Assembly: GCA_011050085.1 (NCBI GenBank)
Contig: DRGL01000040.1
Span: forward strand, 1 to 64,000
Length of the DNA: 64,000 bases
Origin: Pricia antarctica
GTDB taxonomy: Bacteria; Bacteroidota; Bacteroidia; Flavobacteriales; Flavobacteriaceae
Direction: 5' to 3'
Part shown: positions 28,801 through 37,743 of the stretch, in pieces
Layout of the letters: each line of letters starts with the position of its first letter
Position numbering within the stretch: position 1 is the stretch's first letter
Position numbers and translations under genes: made by a program
Notes under the pieces: model-generated
Told to the model about the DNA's origin: nothing
Seen by the model: only the letters and a program-made list of their open reading frames with translations
Databases searched by the model: none

Positions 28801-31800
28801 AGGACCTTATAACGCCAATCAGAACTTTGATGCGGTGACAGCCAATCAAAAATGGGCTGGGGTCATGCGTTCATTGAGTAGTACCAATTTCGAACAGGCA
28901 AACGTAGAGTTCGTACAATTTTGGGTCATGGACCCCTATTTAGAGGGTACTGCGACCGGTACGGGCGAATTGGTAATAAACTTGGGGAATATATCCGAGG
29001 ATATTTTGGCCGATGGTCTGAAACAATACGAAAACGGCCTACCTATAAACGGGGAGGGCAGCATAAAACCGGCAGACCCGATATGGGGCCCAGTACCCGC
29101 TACCCAGGCTTTGGTGTACGCCTTTGATGTCGATGAGGCGAGTCGGGCACAGCAAGATGTGGGTTTTGATGGGCTCGATGATGCGGCGGAAGCTGCAATT
29201 TATGGAACAGAAAACGGGGCCGATCCCGCGCTTGACAACTATGAATATTTTCTACAGCGAGATGGGGGCATTTTAAACCGTTATTTGAATTTTAACAATC
29301 CGCAGGGTAATTCACCGGTGCAGGTCAATAACGATAATAGGGGCTCTACCACGCTTCCTGACGTTGAGGATATCGACCGCGACTTGACCATGAATACCAT
29401 AAATAGCTATTATGAATATCGCATCCCCATAAAACCGAATACCACGATCAACGATTTATATGTAACCGATGTTCGTGACTCCTTGGTGCTTTCTGGTAAT
29501 CGTATCCCCGATGGTAGTACCGTACGAACACGTTGGATTCAGTATAAGATTCCATTGACCGATTTTACGGATGCCGTGGGCGGTATCAGTGATTTTCGTT
29601 CAATCAGTACCATGCGGTTATATATGACGGGTTTCGATAGTGATGTATTGCTGCGTTTTGCCACGTTAGATCTAGTTCGCGGCGATTGGCGAACGTATGT
29701 GAAGTCTTTGGATGATGACGATCCGAACCTGGCCGATGATGTGACAACCCTAGATGTCAATGCTGTGAACATACAAGAAAACGAAAATCGCAATCCAATT
29801 CCCTATGTGCTACCTCCGGGCGTAATTCGCGAACAGCTGAACAATAATAATACCATCATTCAGCAGAATGAGCAATCGCTCTCACTGGTAGTTGAGAATT
29901 TAGAGCCGCAAGATTCTAGAGGCGTATTTAAAAACTTGAACATTGATTTACGCCAGTATGAAAAACTAAAAATGTTCATGCACGCCGAAAAGACCTTGGA
30001 AAGCGATATCTATACTATCGAAAATCCCTTGGTTGGTTTTCTTAGGATAGGTACTGATTTTACCCAAAACTTCTATCAATTGGAACTGCCGTTGGAATGG
30101 ACTCCTTTCAACGCACGTTCCTCCGAAGCTGTTTGGCCTGAGAACAACGAAATGGAAGTCATTCTGGCTGATTTAAATAAAGTGAAATCCGTTTGGATTG
30201 CAGGAGACGACCTCAGTGAAATCCGTTATTTCGAGGTTTTGGACGGCGATGTGATTGCCATTGATGAGTTTGCCCCGCGTACGCCGGGAAGGTTGCGTAT
30301 CGGTATCAAAGGAAATCCATCATTGGGAAGCATCCGGAGTATGATGGTGGGTATGAAAAATGCCGCGAACCTTCCTGTGCGAGGCGAGGTTTGGTTCAAT
30401 GAATTGCGTTTGGCAGGTCTAGACAATCAAGGCGGTTGGGCAGCCATAGCGGCCTTAGATGCCAACATTGCCGATTTTGCCGATATCTCTGCTACAGGAA
30501 GTACGAGTACATCCGGTTTTGGTGCCATTGATCAAATGCCAAACGAAAGGGCTAGGGAAGATGCCATATCTTATGATTTGGTAACCAACGTAAACGTGGG
30601 GCAATTGCTTCCACCGAAATGGAATCTTCAAATTCCTTTTAATTATGGTATCTCTGAGCAATTGATTACGCCCGAATTCGATCCGGTTTACGACGATCTT
30701 AAACTAGAGGATAGAATCACCGCGGCAGAAAGTCCGGATAACAATCAAAATCCAGAAGACATAAAAGAGCAGGCCGAGGATTATACCAAGCGGACTAGTG
30801 TGAACTTTATTGGTGTTAGAAAGGATAGGGGCGAAGAGGCTAAAGCTAACTTCTTTGATATCGAGAACTTTACCTTTAATTATTCTTACAATGAAACCAA
30901 CCACCGCGACTTTGAAATCGCCGAGTTACAAGATAGGGACCTAAAAACCGGTTTTGTATATAATCATGCCTTTAAGCCTTTGGAGGTAGCGCCTTTTGCT
31001 AAAAATGATTCTCTTTTTACCGGTGCATACTTAAAATGGTTGAAAGATTTAAATCTGAGCCTTTTGCCGACCACGGTTTCTGTAAATTCTAATTTCGATC
31101 GACAATTCAACCAACAGCGTTTTCGTGATGTTGTAGAAGAAGGTGTCGATAAATTGGATCTTCCGACCTTACGCCAGCGTAATTACCTTTTCAATTGGCA
31201 GTACGCCGTGAACTACGCACTCACCAAATCGTTACGACTGAACCTTACCGCTAGTAACAACCATATCGTACGGAATTATTTTGAGGATTTTACGGATGAA
31301 GAAGGTGTAGAGCGACAGCGTATAAACGAGACCCTTGGCTTGTGGGATGGTTTTTGGGATTTGGGAGAACCCAACCGCCACGCCCAACAATTGGAACTGA
31401 ACTACGAATTTCCATTTAGCAAGATACCAGTATTGGATTTCATCAACGCCCAATACAGCTATACCAGTAATTTCGATTGGCAGCGAGGTGGGGATGCACT
31501 TCGTGAGGTTGCCGGACAAGACATTAATACCGTTCAAAATGCAAGTACCCATAATTTAACCGCAAACCTCACTATGGACAAGTTCTACAATCTTATCGGA
31601 CTTAAAAAGCGGCAAGGGGGTGGTAAGGATGCTGCTCCCGTACGAAGGGATAAGGCTGGTAATGCTGCTGAGGGTGCCGAGAAGATTGAAAAGAAGTCAA
31701 GCGGGTTATTTAACACCGCGGTCGATATCTTGACTATGGTCAAAAGGCTCAATGTCAACTATAACGAAACCAACGGTAAGGTGCTCCCTGGCTATACTCA

Positions 31801-33061
31801 ATCGGTCGGGTTCGTAGGATCGTTGCGGCCATCATTGGGTTTTGTTTTCGGAAGTCAAGCCGATGTTCGTTTCGATGCGGCCCGTAAGGGATATTTGACC
31901 AGTTTTGATGAGTTTAATGAACAGTATATTGAGAATACCAACAAGCAGCTGAATATTACCGCTACCGCTTTACCGATAAAAGACCTGACAATTGACCTTA
32001 CTGCCGATAGACAATTATCGAACAGCTATCAAGAGAGTTTTAGCATCAACGAAGACAATAGCTATAATGTTCAGTTAGGTAATGATTATGGTAATTTCAG
32101 TATTTCTACGATGATGATCGGTACCGTTTTTGGAAAAAGCGATGAATTTACCTCCGAAAATTTCCAACAGTTCAAGGATAACCGCATTACAATAGCCAAT
32201 AGAATAGTGGCCGACAGGGGTCAGTCTCCTGGTGCCATAGATGAAGATGGCTTTCCACAACTCTATGGAAAAACACAGCAAGATGTTCTCTTGCCTGCGT
32301 TCTTCGCCGCCTACACCGGTCAGAATGCCGAACGCGTAAACTTGGATATTTTTCGACAGATACCCATTCCCAATTGGAATATTAAATACACCGGTCTCAT
32401 GCGAACCAAATGGTTCAAACAGAGGTTCCAACGCTTTTCCTTGAGCCATGGGTATCGTGCTGCCTACAGTATTAATTCCTTTCAGACCAATCTTGAGAAA
32501 ACGCAGCTGCAAAACGAAGGCTTGTCAACAGCCGATCCCGATACGGGTGATCTGATGTCTGATTTAATACTTAATAATGTAGTATTGACCGATGAATTCA
32601 ATCCCATAATGAGGGTCGATTTCGAGATGAAAAATTCAGTCAGTGTGTTGGCCGAAATGCGCTCGAACCGAGCCTTGGCCCTGAGCTTTGACAACAATCT
32701 CATGACCGAAATCAACGGTAAAGAATACACTGTCGGTCTAGGATATCGCTTCAAAGACGTCAAATTCGTGACCAATATAGGGGGCAATAAGACCCGTTTG
32801 AAAGGCGATCTGAACCTCAAGGCCGATGTCACATTACGCGATAATATTACAATTATCAGAAACCTTGATATCGATAACAACCAGATTACCTCAGGTCAAA
32901 ACCTGCTTTCTATAAAGTTTACCGCTGACTACGCTTTGACCAAAAGTTTGAACGCCCTATTTTTCTACGATCATTCGTTCTCCCAATTTGCCGTATCTAC
33001 AGCCTTCCCGCAGACTACCGTTAACGCCGGATTTACGCTGAGGTATAATTTTGGAAACTAA
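25862..33061 (+). CDS. sprA: SprA, outer-membrane translocon of the type IX secretion system
   Basis: At 2399 aa this has the size expected for SprA (Sov in Porphyromonas), the very large beta-barrel through which T9SS substrates cross the outer membrane. The N-terminus is a signal peptide (KRTFLFLFFILATGVSLAQ), followed by an acidic stretch and long beta-rich regions with many aromatic-ending strands. The protein ends in TLRYNFGN, an outer-membrane barrel end. Stretches such as TTYLDDFEGAQALIDVRS and PRGEVWFNELRLAG-like VRGEVWFNELRLAG are typical. The only start that keeps the signal peptide is TTG at 25862, 5 bp after the ruvA stop, implying translational coupling to ruvA. It serves the sorting-domain proteins at 8932 and 57781 and many others elsewhere. 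Confidence 0.96.
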   Translation: MKTGAKPFLKSSFKRTFLFLFFILATGVSLAQETETEEEGDQPIDSVKTGFSLGRLKMKNPESIVSKYNYDPKLDMYVYSEKVGDFDIGYPIILTPSQYYELVRQEGIKDYFKEKGDAYSGKKEGSEEARKNLLPNFYINNDWFQSIFGGNTIEVIPQGSVAMDLGVIWQKNDNPALSPRNRTNTSFDFDQRISLSMLGKIGERLQVNFNYDTEATFDFQNIVKLDYTPTEDDILQSIEVGNVNMPLNSSLITGAQSLFGVKTQLQFGKTSVTAVFSEQRSQSNTVVAQGGGTLNEFSVTALDYDEDKHFFLAQYFRDNYDAALVNYPYIRSQVQITRLEVWATNRSQQTLNVRNIVGIQDLGEFDPLTAVEENPTRIGTNAPANFFNANSGQPNALPRNNANDFNPNAIGQGGVLTQSIRDISTVEQGFNIPGYQANQGFDYAYLENARKLEQGRDFTFNSQLGYISLSQRLSNDEVLAVAFQYTFNGQVYQVGEFANGGIDATTITGGALDNPVINNNTLILKLLKSNITTVSDPIWDLMMKNIYATGAFRLSQEDFKMNILYSDPTPRNYITPISAFPQQNDGGKPLQERILLEVFNFDRLNAYNDVQPSGDGFFDFIPGITVDTQNGQIIFTKVEPFGEYLFERLGGGNYDENNQQGYNDNQDKYVFRDMYELTKSAALQDPEKNKFLLKGRYKSEGSNGIPIGAFNVPRGSVRVTSGGRQLQEGIDYTVDYQAGTVQILDPSLEASDTPINISVENNAVFGQQTRRFTGVNVEHQFNKNFVLGATLLNLNERPLTQKSNFGVEPVNNTVFGMNGNFSTEVPFLTRMVNKLPNIDTDVPSNVSVRGEVAFLKPNSPKNADFQGETTTYLDDFEGAQALIDVRSSLGWTMASTPLEFLDTPDQKGLETGFQRGKLAWYTIDPVFYTNQRPASISDSDISTNPTRRIFIDEVFPKVEVAQGQTRQQTTFDMAYYPNQKGPYNANQNFDAVTANQKWAGVMRSLSSTNFEQANVEFVQFWVMDPYLEGTATGTGELVINLGNISEDILADGLKQYENGLPINGEGSIKPADPIWGPVPATQALVYAFDVDEASRAQQDVGFDGLDDAAEAAIYGTENGADPALDNYEYFLQRDGGILNRYLNFNNPQGNSPVQVNNDNRGSTTLPDVEDIDRDLTMNTINSYYEYRIPIKPNTTINDLYVTDVRDSLVLSGNRIPDGSTVRTRWIQYKIPLTDFTDAVGGISDFRSISTMRLYMTGFDSDVLLRFATLDLVRGDWRTYVKSLDDDDPNLADDVTTLDVNAVNIQENENRNPIPYVLPPGVIREQLNNNNTIIQQNEQSLSLVVENLEPQDSRGVFKNLNIDLRQYEKLKMFMHAEKTLESDIYTIENPLVGFLRIGTDFTQNFYQLELPLEWTPFNARSSEAVWPENNEMEVILADLNKVKSVWIAGDDLSEIRYFEVLDGDVIAIDEFAPRTPGRLRIGIKGNPSLGSIRSMMVGMKNAANLPVRGEVWFNELRLAGLDNQGGWAAIAALDANIADFADISATGSTSTSGFGAIDQMPNERAREDAISYDLVTNVNVGQLLPPKWNLQIPFNYGISEQLITPEFDPVYDDLKLEDRITAAESPDNNQNPEDIKEQAEDYTKRTSVNFIGVRKDRGEEAKANFFDIENFTFNYSYNETNHRDFEIAELQDRDLKTGFVYNHAFKPLEVAPFAKNDSLFTGAYLKWLKDLNLSLLPTTVSVNSNFDRQFNQQRFRDVVEEGVDKLDLPTLRQRNYLFNWQYAVNYALTKSLRLNLTASNNHIVRNYFEDFTDEEGVERQRINETLGLWDGFWDLGEPNRHAQQLELNYEFPFSKIPVLDFINAQYSYTSNFDWQRGGDALREVAGQDINTVQNASTHNLTANLTMDKFYNLIGLKKRQGGGKDAAPVRRDKAGNAAEGAEKIEKKSSGLFNTAVDILTMVKRLNVNYNETNGKVLPGYTQSVGFVGSLRPSLGFVFGSQADVRFDAARKGYLTSFDEFNEQYIENTNKQLNITATALPIKDLTIDLTADRQLSNSYQESFSINEDNSYNVQLGNDYGNFSISTMMIGTVFGKSDEFTSENFQQFKDNRITIANRIVADRGQSPGAIDEDGFPQLYGKTQQDVLLPAFFAAYTGQNAERVNLDIFRQIPIPNWNIKYTGLMRTKWFKQRFQRFSLSHGYRAAYSINSFQTNLEKTQLQNEGLSTADPDTGDLMSDLILNNVVLTDEFNPIMRVDFEMKNSVSVLAEMRSNRALALSFDNNLMTEINGKEYTVGLGYRFKDVKFVTNIGGNKTRLKGDLNLKADVTLRDNITIIRNLDIDNNQITSGQNLLSIKFTADYALTKSLNALFFYDHSFSQFAVSTAFPQTTVNAGFTLRYNFGN

Positions 33062-33097
33062 TTTTACACCCGTCACGTTTCATATTAATTTTTATTC

Positions 33098-33128
33098 TTG
33101 AAATTCGGAATGGAATCCTTTACATTTG
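33098..33128 (+). promoter_or_regulatory. promoter of gcvH
   Basis: TTG (33098-33100) and TACATTTG (33121-33128) are 20 bp apart and match the Bacteroidota consensus. Transcription should start near 33135, which rules out the in-frame TTG at 33126 as the gcvH start. Confidence 0.7.
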
Positions 33129-33149
33129 CGGCCAAACAAAAAAATAGCT

Positions 33150-33530
33150 ATGAATATACCTTCTGATTTAAAGTACACCAAAGACCATGAATGGGTCAAG
33201 TTAGATGGTGATATTGCAACCGTAGGCATAACCGATTTTGCGCAAAGCGAATTGGGCGACATCGTGTATGTTGAGGTAGAGACCCTCGATGAAAGCTTGG
33301 ATAAGGACGAAGTTTTCGGCACGGTCGAAGCCGTTAAGACGGTATCGGATCTTTTCCTTCCCCTTAGTGGTGAGATTATCGAGTTCAACGAAGCCTTGGA
33401 AGATGCTCCGGAAAAAGTCAATTCGGACCCTTATGGCGAAGGTTGGATGGTGAAAATTAAGGTAAGCGATACTTCAGAGATTGATGGTCTTTTGTCCGCA
33501 GAGGCCTACAAAAAAGTGGTAGGTGCTTAA
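33150..33530 (+). CDS. gcvH: glycine cleavage system H protein
   Basis: The 126-residue protein has the H-protein pattern: [47 protein letters not shown] with the lipoylated Lys63, and [11 protein letters not shown]. It carries the aminomethyl group between the P, T and L proteins of glycine cleavage. The ATG at 33150 is chosen because an upstream TTG (33126) lies inside the promoter. The stop overlaps the GTG start of the next gene by 8 bp. Confidence 0.97.
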   Translation: MNIPSDLKYTKDHEWVKLDGDIATVGITDFAQSELGDIVYVEVETLDESLDKDEVFGTVEAVKTVSDLFLPLSGEIIEFNEALEDAPEKVNSDPYGEGWMVKIKVSDTSEIDGLLSAEAYKKVVGA

Positions 33531-33921
33531 AGCGAAAAAGTTTAGTATTGCTTTTTTTGGTTGGATGGCTTTTGTCGCCTGGGCATGTCTAACAACTTTT
33601 CCCGAAGATGGTACACTGGGATTGGACATTCCCAATTTCGACAAGGTGGTTCATTTTTGCTTTTATTTCGGTGCGGCAGTATTGGGAACCCTTTTCGCAA
33701 AGGAAACATGGCACGCGAAACGGTCTCTTGTAGGCTCATTGATTTGGGTTGTCATAGGGGTCGTTCTATTTGGTATAATTATTGAAGTTTTACAGCATAC
33801 CCTTACAACGGACCGGGAAGGCGATATTTTAGATGTTTTGGCAAATACCTGTGGTGCGATAGCTGGTGCAACCACTATGAAATTGCTATTTTCGAATAAA
33901 AGGGGATTAAATTGGAAATAG
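33523..33921 (+). CDS. VanZ-like membrane protein
   Basis: The 132-residue protein has four hydrophobic segments and two stretches typical of the VanZ-like family, [12 protein letters not shown] in the first half and [17 protein letters not shown] in the second. The function of the small chromosomal VanZ-like proteins is not known, and the name does not imply glycopeptide resistance here. The start is a GTG inside the last codons of gcvH (8 bp overlap), so its translation is probably coupled to gcvH. The same gcvH-vanZ-tonB order occurs in other flavobacteria as far as I recall. Confidence 0.85.
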   Translation: MLKAKKFSIAFFGWMAFVAWACLTTFPEDGTLGLDIPNFDKVVHFCFYFGAAVLGTLFAKETWHAKRSLVGSLIWVVIGVVLFGIIIEVLQHTLTTDREGDILDVLANTCGAIAGATTMKLLFSNKRGLNWK

Positions 33922-33924
33922 TTT

Positions 33925-33956
33925 TTGTATTTTAAAGAAATTATTAGTTAAATTAG
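33925..33956 (+). promoter_or_regulatory. candidate promoter of tonB
   Basis: TTG at 33925-33927 and TAAATTAG at 33949-33956 (one mismatch to TAnnTTTG) are separated by 21 bp, 22 bp before the start of tonB. Confidence 0.4.
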
Positions 33957-33977
33957 CAGACACTTAAAACGAAAAAT

Positions 33978-34682
33978 ATGGAACCCAAAAAGAATCCAAA
34001 ATCAGATGTAGGCCGTAATAGCAGCTTGTATTTCGTAATTGGACTAGCATTTACATTGGCCATTATATATGGTGCATTTGAATGGAAAACCTATGATGAG
34101 GTCAATGATTATGACATTTCAATGAATGTCGAAGATGATCTAGACGAAGAGGTTCCGATGACTGAGCAAATAAAAACTCCACCACCCCCACCACCACCGG
34201 CAGCACCCGAAGTTATTGAGGTTGTAGAAGATGAGGAAGAGGTTGAGGAAACGATTATAGAATCAACAGAGACCAGTCAAGAAGAAGAAATTATTGAGGT
34301 CGAAGATGTAGAGGTTGAGGAAGAAGTTGAAGACGTTGATGTACCCTTTGCGGTCATCGAAGATGTACCAATTTTTCCAGGTTGTGAGAGCGAATCTGAT
34401 AAGAGGGCTTGTTTTCAGAGTATGATGCAGAAACATATCAGCAAAAACTTTCGTTATCCTGAAATTGCCCAAGAAATGGGTGTTCAAGGTAGGGTTTCGG
34501 TAATGTTTACTATTCAAAAAGATGGTAGTATCGGTAACGTTAGAATGCGTGGACCGGATAAAAACTTAGAGGCTGAAGCCGCTCGCATAATTGGAAAACT
34601 CCCTAAAATGACTCCTGGGAAGCAAAGAGGTAATGCTGTAAGGGTACCCTTTAGTATTCCAATTAACTTTAAGTTACAGTAA
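33978..34682 (+). CDS. tonB: energy transducer TonB
   Basis: The 234-residue protein has a cytoplasmic N-terminus, one membrane helix (about residues 17-32, LYFVIGLAFTLAIIYGAF), a spacer and a C-terminal TonB domain (about 145-234) with YPEIAQEMGVQGRVSVMFTIQKDG and the final VPFSIPINFKL. The spacer has a Pro run and then a long acidic Glu/Val repeat, whereas many TonB spacers are Pro-Lys/Pro-Glu mixed. The domain links the proton-motive force, via ExbBD, to TonB-dependent outer-membrane receptors. No exbB/exbD genes are adjacent. A terminator follows. Confidence 0.94.
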   Translation: MEPKKNPKSDVGRNSSLYFVIGLAFTLAIIYGAFEWKTYDEVNDYDISMNVEDDLDEEVPMTEQIKTPPPPPPPAAPEVIEVVEDEEEVEETIIESTETSQEEEIIEVEDVEVEEEVEDVDVPFAVIEDVPIFPGCESESDKRACFQSMMQKHISKNFRYPEIAQEMGVQGRVSVMFTIQKDGSIGNVRMRGPDKNLEAEAARIIGKLPKMTPGKQRGNAVRVPFSIPINFKLQ

Positions 34683-34728
34683 TATTCTGTGATTTTTGTA
34701 GTGATTTAAATACATTTATTTTAGCAAT

Positions 34729-34768
34729 AAAAAATGCTGTAGTTCTATGAACTGGGGCATTTTTTGTT
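34729..34768 (+). terminator. Rho-independent terminator after tonB
   Basis: AAAAAATGC (34729-34737) pairs with GCATTTTTT (34757-34765). AGTTC and GAACT extend the stem inside after a small internal loop. A T-rich tail follows. Confidence 0.85.
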
Positions 34769-34884
34769 TTTAAGGCTAACCAGCCAGTCTTCAAGAAATG
34801 ATTTAAAGAGGCATCGATGGGCTATTACTAAATACTTTCTTTTAAGAAGTTATTCATAAGCCAGAGATAAAAATAGGTGTTCCG

Positions 34885-34915
34885 TTGCAGAGATTAGCGG
34901 TACTGCGTATCTTTG
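34885..34915 (+). promoter_or_regulatory. promoter of the heme O synthase/oxidase genes
   Basis: TTG (34885-34887), 20 bp, TATCTTTG (34908-34915) fits the Bacteroidota consensus well, 19 bp before the ATG at 34935. Confidence 0.72.
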
Positions 34916-34934
34916 CAATCCGAAAAGAAGGTGT

Positions 34935-35840
34935 ATGAAGACTGCTGTAAACACGGCGACAAATGCTACATTGACAATGGTTTTTTCCGATTTTAAAGAG
35001 ATAACCAAGGCTCGGTTGGCTATTAGTGTGGTATTTTCTTCCATTGCCGGGTATTTTTTAGGGGCCTACCAAATTGATTTTGTATCATTACTTCTTCTGG
35101 CTTTTGGTGGCTATTGTATGGTAGGTGCCTCAAACGCGTTCAATCAGGTAATTGAAAAAGATCTCGATGCCTTGATGAACCGTACGAAGAATCGGCCGAT
35201 TCCAGCAGGCCGTATGTCGGTTAACAAGGCAATGGGTGTCGCAATTACCCTTACCGCCCTCGGTATAGTCGCCCTTTATATTCTGAGTCCGAAAACGGCA
35301 ATGTTCGGCGCAATTTCTATTTTTCTTTATACCAGTGTTTATACGCCACTTAAGACTAAAACACCCTTAGCGGTATTTGTCGGTGCATTTCCGGGAGCAA
35401 TTCCCTTTATGCTCGGTTGGGTAGCGGCTACGGATGATTTTGGAATTGAGGCCGGTACGCTTTTTATAATTCAGTTCTTTTGGCAGTTTCCACATTTTTG
35501 GGCCTTGGGCTGGATGTTAAACGACGATTATAAAAAAGGTGGATTTAAAATGCTGCCTACCGGAAAGAAGGATAGGGGAACGGCTTTGCAAATCATTATG
35601 TATACAATTTGGATGATGGTCATTTCAATCATTCCAGTATTCGGCATTACGGGAAGATTACAATTATCCCTTCCCGCGGCTATTCTTATATTTTGCATGG
35701 GTATGGTCATGTTGGTATTTGCCTTTCTATTGTATGAAAAACGTGATAATATAACCGCCCGTAAACTAATGCTGGCTAGTGTTAGCTATATTACTCTAAT
35801 GCAAATCGTTTACGTTGTTGACAAGTATGTTAGTTTTTAA
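34935..35840 (+). CDS. ctaB: protoheme IX farnesyltransferase (heme O synthase)
   Basis: The 301-residue protein is a UbiA-type membrane prenyltransferase with about nine helices. The first Asp-rich motif is in NAFNQVIEKDLDALMNRTKNRP (split here only for family recognition: NxxxxxxxDxxxxRTxxRP). YTPLKTKTPLAVFVGAFPGA and the loop DDYKKGGFKMLP are typical of CyoE/CtaB. It adds the farnesyl tail to heme b to make heme O, the first step to heme A for cytochrome oxidases. Its position in front of oxidase subunit genes fits. Confidence 0.96.
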   Translation: MKTAVNTATNATLTMVFSDFKEITKARLAISVVFSSIAGYFLGAYQIDFVSLLLLAFGGYCMVGASNAFNQVIEKDLDALMNRTKNRPIPAGRMSVNKAMGVAITLTALGIVALYILSPKTAMFGAISIFLYTSVYTPLKTKTPLAVFVGAFPGAIPFMLGWVAATDDFGIEAGTLFIIQFFWQFPHFWALGWMLNDDYKKGGFKMLPTGKKDRGTALQIIMYTIWMMVISIIPVFGITGRLQLSLPAAILIFCMGMVMLVFAFLLYEKRDNITARKLMLASVSYITLMQIVYVVDKYVSF

Positions 35841-35901
35841 AACTTGCACATGCGGGACTGCTGTGTTTTGAATTTAACTGCTTAGGTTTTTGATAAAAGA
35901 T

Positions 35902-36483
35902 ATGGATATAACACAAAATACGCTTAAAGAAAAGAACGATAGGGCCAAAAAAATGATGCTTTGGTTCGGAATGGTGAGCTTGGTTATGGGTTTTGCCGGA
36001 TGGACAAGTGCCTATATCGTCAGTAGTGCCCGAGAAGATTGGATCAGTGATTTAGTGCTGCCACAGTCATTCTACATTAGTACGGCGATTATCATTTTGA
36101 GTAGTATTTCGTATATTCTGGCAAAAAATGCAGTTAAGGATGGCAAGTCCGAATTAGCTACAAAGCTATTGGTCGGTACGATGGTACTGGGCGTGGCTTT
36201 TATTATTTTTCAGTTCAGGGGTTTTTCCGAAATGATTGCCCAAGGGTACTATTTTACAGGTCCGACCAGTAACATAAAATTATCCTATGTCTTTTTGATT
36301 GCCGCTGTTCACATAGTTCACGTTGTTGCCGGCTTACTATCGCTCTTAGTGGTTATATATAATCAGATCAAAGGAAAATATTCTGCTCAAGAGTACGTAG
36401 GTTTGTCTATTGGGGCTACATTTTGGCATTTTTTAGACCTTTTATGGATTTACTTGTTGGGTTTTATGTATTTCGTGGGATAA
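35902..36483 (+). CDS. cytochrome c oxidase subunit III-type protein, short form
   Basis: The 193-residue protein has five hydrophobic helices and matches the heme-copper oxidase subunit III family: MMLWFGMVSLVMGFAGWTSAYIV, LSYVFLIAAVHIVHVVAGLLSL and the C-terminal GATFWHFLDLLWIYLLGFMYF with the family WHFxDxxW motif. I start at the ATG at 35902; a TTG four codons upstream is less likely. A second, longer subunit III follows, which is the usual pair in flavobacteria. The two may form parts of the same caa3/aa3-type oxidase or replace each other. Confidence 0.92.
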   Translation: MDITQNTLKEKNDRAKKMMLWFGMVSLVMGFAGWTSAYIVSSAREDWISDLVLPQSFYISTAIIILSSISYILAKNAVKDGKSELATKLLVGTMVLGVAFIIFQFRGFSEMIAQGYYFTGPTSNIKLSYVFLIAAVHIVHVVAGLLSLLVVIYNQIKGKYSAQEYVGLSIGATFWHFLDLLWIYLLGFMYFVG

Positions 36484-36606
36484 AAGAAACCATTATACTG
36501 CCTTGGAATATTACTTTCGTTTTGATTTTTAAATGCATAACAATACTATTTTCAAATAAAGTATGTTTTCATAAAGATTCGACTTTCGTTTCATGTTAGA
36601 AAACTA

Positions 36607-36614
36607 TATTTTTG
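36607..36614 (+). promoter_or_regulatory. candidate -7 element before the long subunit III gene
   Basis: TATTTTTG fits TAnnTTTG, 31 bp before the ATG at 36646. The -33 position has TTTCG (36584-36588), an imperfect match. Confidence 0.4.
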
Positions 36615-36645
36615 TGAAAATTATAACCATACTATACTTTACAAT

Positions 36646-37632
36646 ATGGATACTACGGTAACAACAGGCGAAGAAGAGAACGTTTGGGGAGGCGGTAATC
36701 GACCTTTAGGGGCAAGTTATGGCAAGATGATGATGTGGTTCTTCATTGTTTCCGATGCGCTTACGTTTTCGGGCTTTTTGTCGGCTTACGGCTTTTCAAG
36801 GTTTAAGTTCATGGAAACTTGGCCGATTGCTGATGAAGTGTTCACTCACGTCCCGTTTTTTCATGGTAACTATCCCATGATTTACGTTGCGTTTATGACT
36901 TTCATTCTAATCATGTCTTCGGTCACCATGGTGTTAGCTGTGGACGCGGGTCATAAGATGAAACAGAACGCGGTTATATGGTACATGTTTCTGACCATCA
37001 TCGGCGGTGCCATATTTGTAGGTTCACAAGCTTGGGAATGGGCAACTTTTATCAAGGGAGATTATGGTGCCATCGAAACAAAAGGTGGTAGAATATTACA
37101 GTTTGAGAACATTGAAACAGGTAAACGGGTCGCTTTAGGCGAATTTGCAAAGAGCATATCTACAGAGCGTGTTCAAAGTACTAGAGGTACGGGTCTATGG
37201 TACGAAAAGGAAGGAACCTTGCCTACCTATTCAATGCAAGAGATTACTGAAGGTCTTAAGGCTGACCCAAGTGTTGTGATTCGCACTGAAAGCATAATGC
37301 AAGACGGAGAAATGGAAGGTGAGAAAACCGTGCTTACCCGTGCAGAGTCGCTTGAAAAAATTAAAGACGGAAGAATTGTGGTAGAAGGGGCCAATCTTAT
37401 TCATAATGAATACGGAAGCAGGCTTTTTGCCGACTTCTTCTTTTTCATTACAGGTTTTCACGGCTTTCACGTTTTCTCAGGAGTGTTGATTAACGTCATT
37501 ATCTTTTTTAACGTTGTTCTCGGTACCTATGAGAAGAGAGGGCATTACGAGATGGTTGAAAAAGTTGGGCTATATTGGCACTTTGTGGATTTAGTTTGGG
37601 TGTTCGTTTTTACATTCTTCTATTTAGTATAA
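36646..37632 (+). CDS. cytochrome c oxidase subunit III, long form with inserted soluble domain
   Basis: The 328-residue protein has subunit III helices at both ends: KMMMWFFIVSDALTFSGFLSAYG at the start, HGFHVFSGVLINVIIFFNVVLG and the C-terminal YWHFVDLVWVFVFTFFYL with the family WHFVDxxW motif. Between them, about residues 140-255, is a polar, charged insertion that contains no membrane segment; classical subunit III has only a short loop there. The insertion probably faces the periplasm or cytoplasm as a separate small domain. Subunits I and II are not in this window. Confidence 0.93.
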   Translation: MDTTVTTGEEENVWGGGNRPLGASYGKMMMWFFIVSDALTFSGFLSAYGFSRFKFMETWPIADEVFTHVPFFHGNYPMIYVAFMTFILIMSSVTMVLAVDAGHKMKQNAVIWYMFLTIIGGAIFVGSQAWEWATFIKGDYGAIETKGGRILQFENIETGKRVALGEFAKSISTERVQSTRGTGLWYEKEGTLPTYSMQEITEGLKADPSVVIRTESIMQDGEMEGEKTVLTRAESLEKIKDGRIVVEGANLIHNEYGSRLFADFFFFITGFHGFHVFSGVLINVIIFFNVVLGTYEKRGHYEMVEKVGLYWHFVDLVWVFVFTFFYLV

Positions 37633-37743
37633 TTTTTAATCCCCATCTGTCCGCATTTGAAGCATAGTGTTGAATGGGAAGCGTTTTATACATTGTTGTT
37701 CCCCTGAAATTGGGAATCTGTTGAATCAATAACATCTAGTCAC

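Noticed and set aside
32075-32512. 145-codon minus-strand frame inside sprA
   Set aside because: Antisense shadow of sprA with no protein-like domain.
33126-33149. TTG at 33126 as the gcvH start
   Set aside because: It lies within the TACATTTG promoter box; the ATG at 33150 gives the normal H-protein N-terminus.
36635-36642. TACTTTAC as -7 element of the long subunit III gene, with TTG at 36612 20 bp upstream
   Set aside because: It would put the transcription start inside the coding sequence, 3 bp from the ATG; the box at 36607 fits better.
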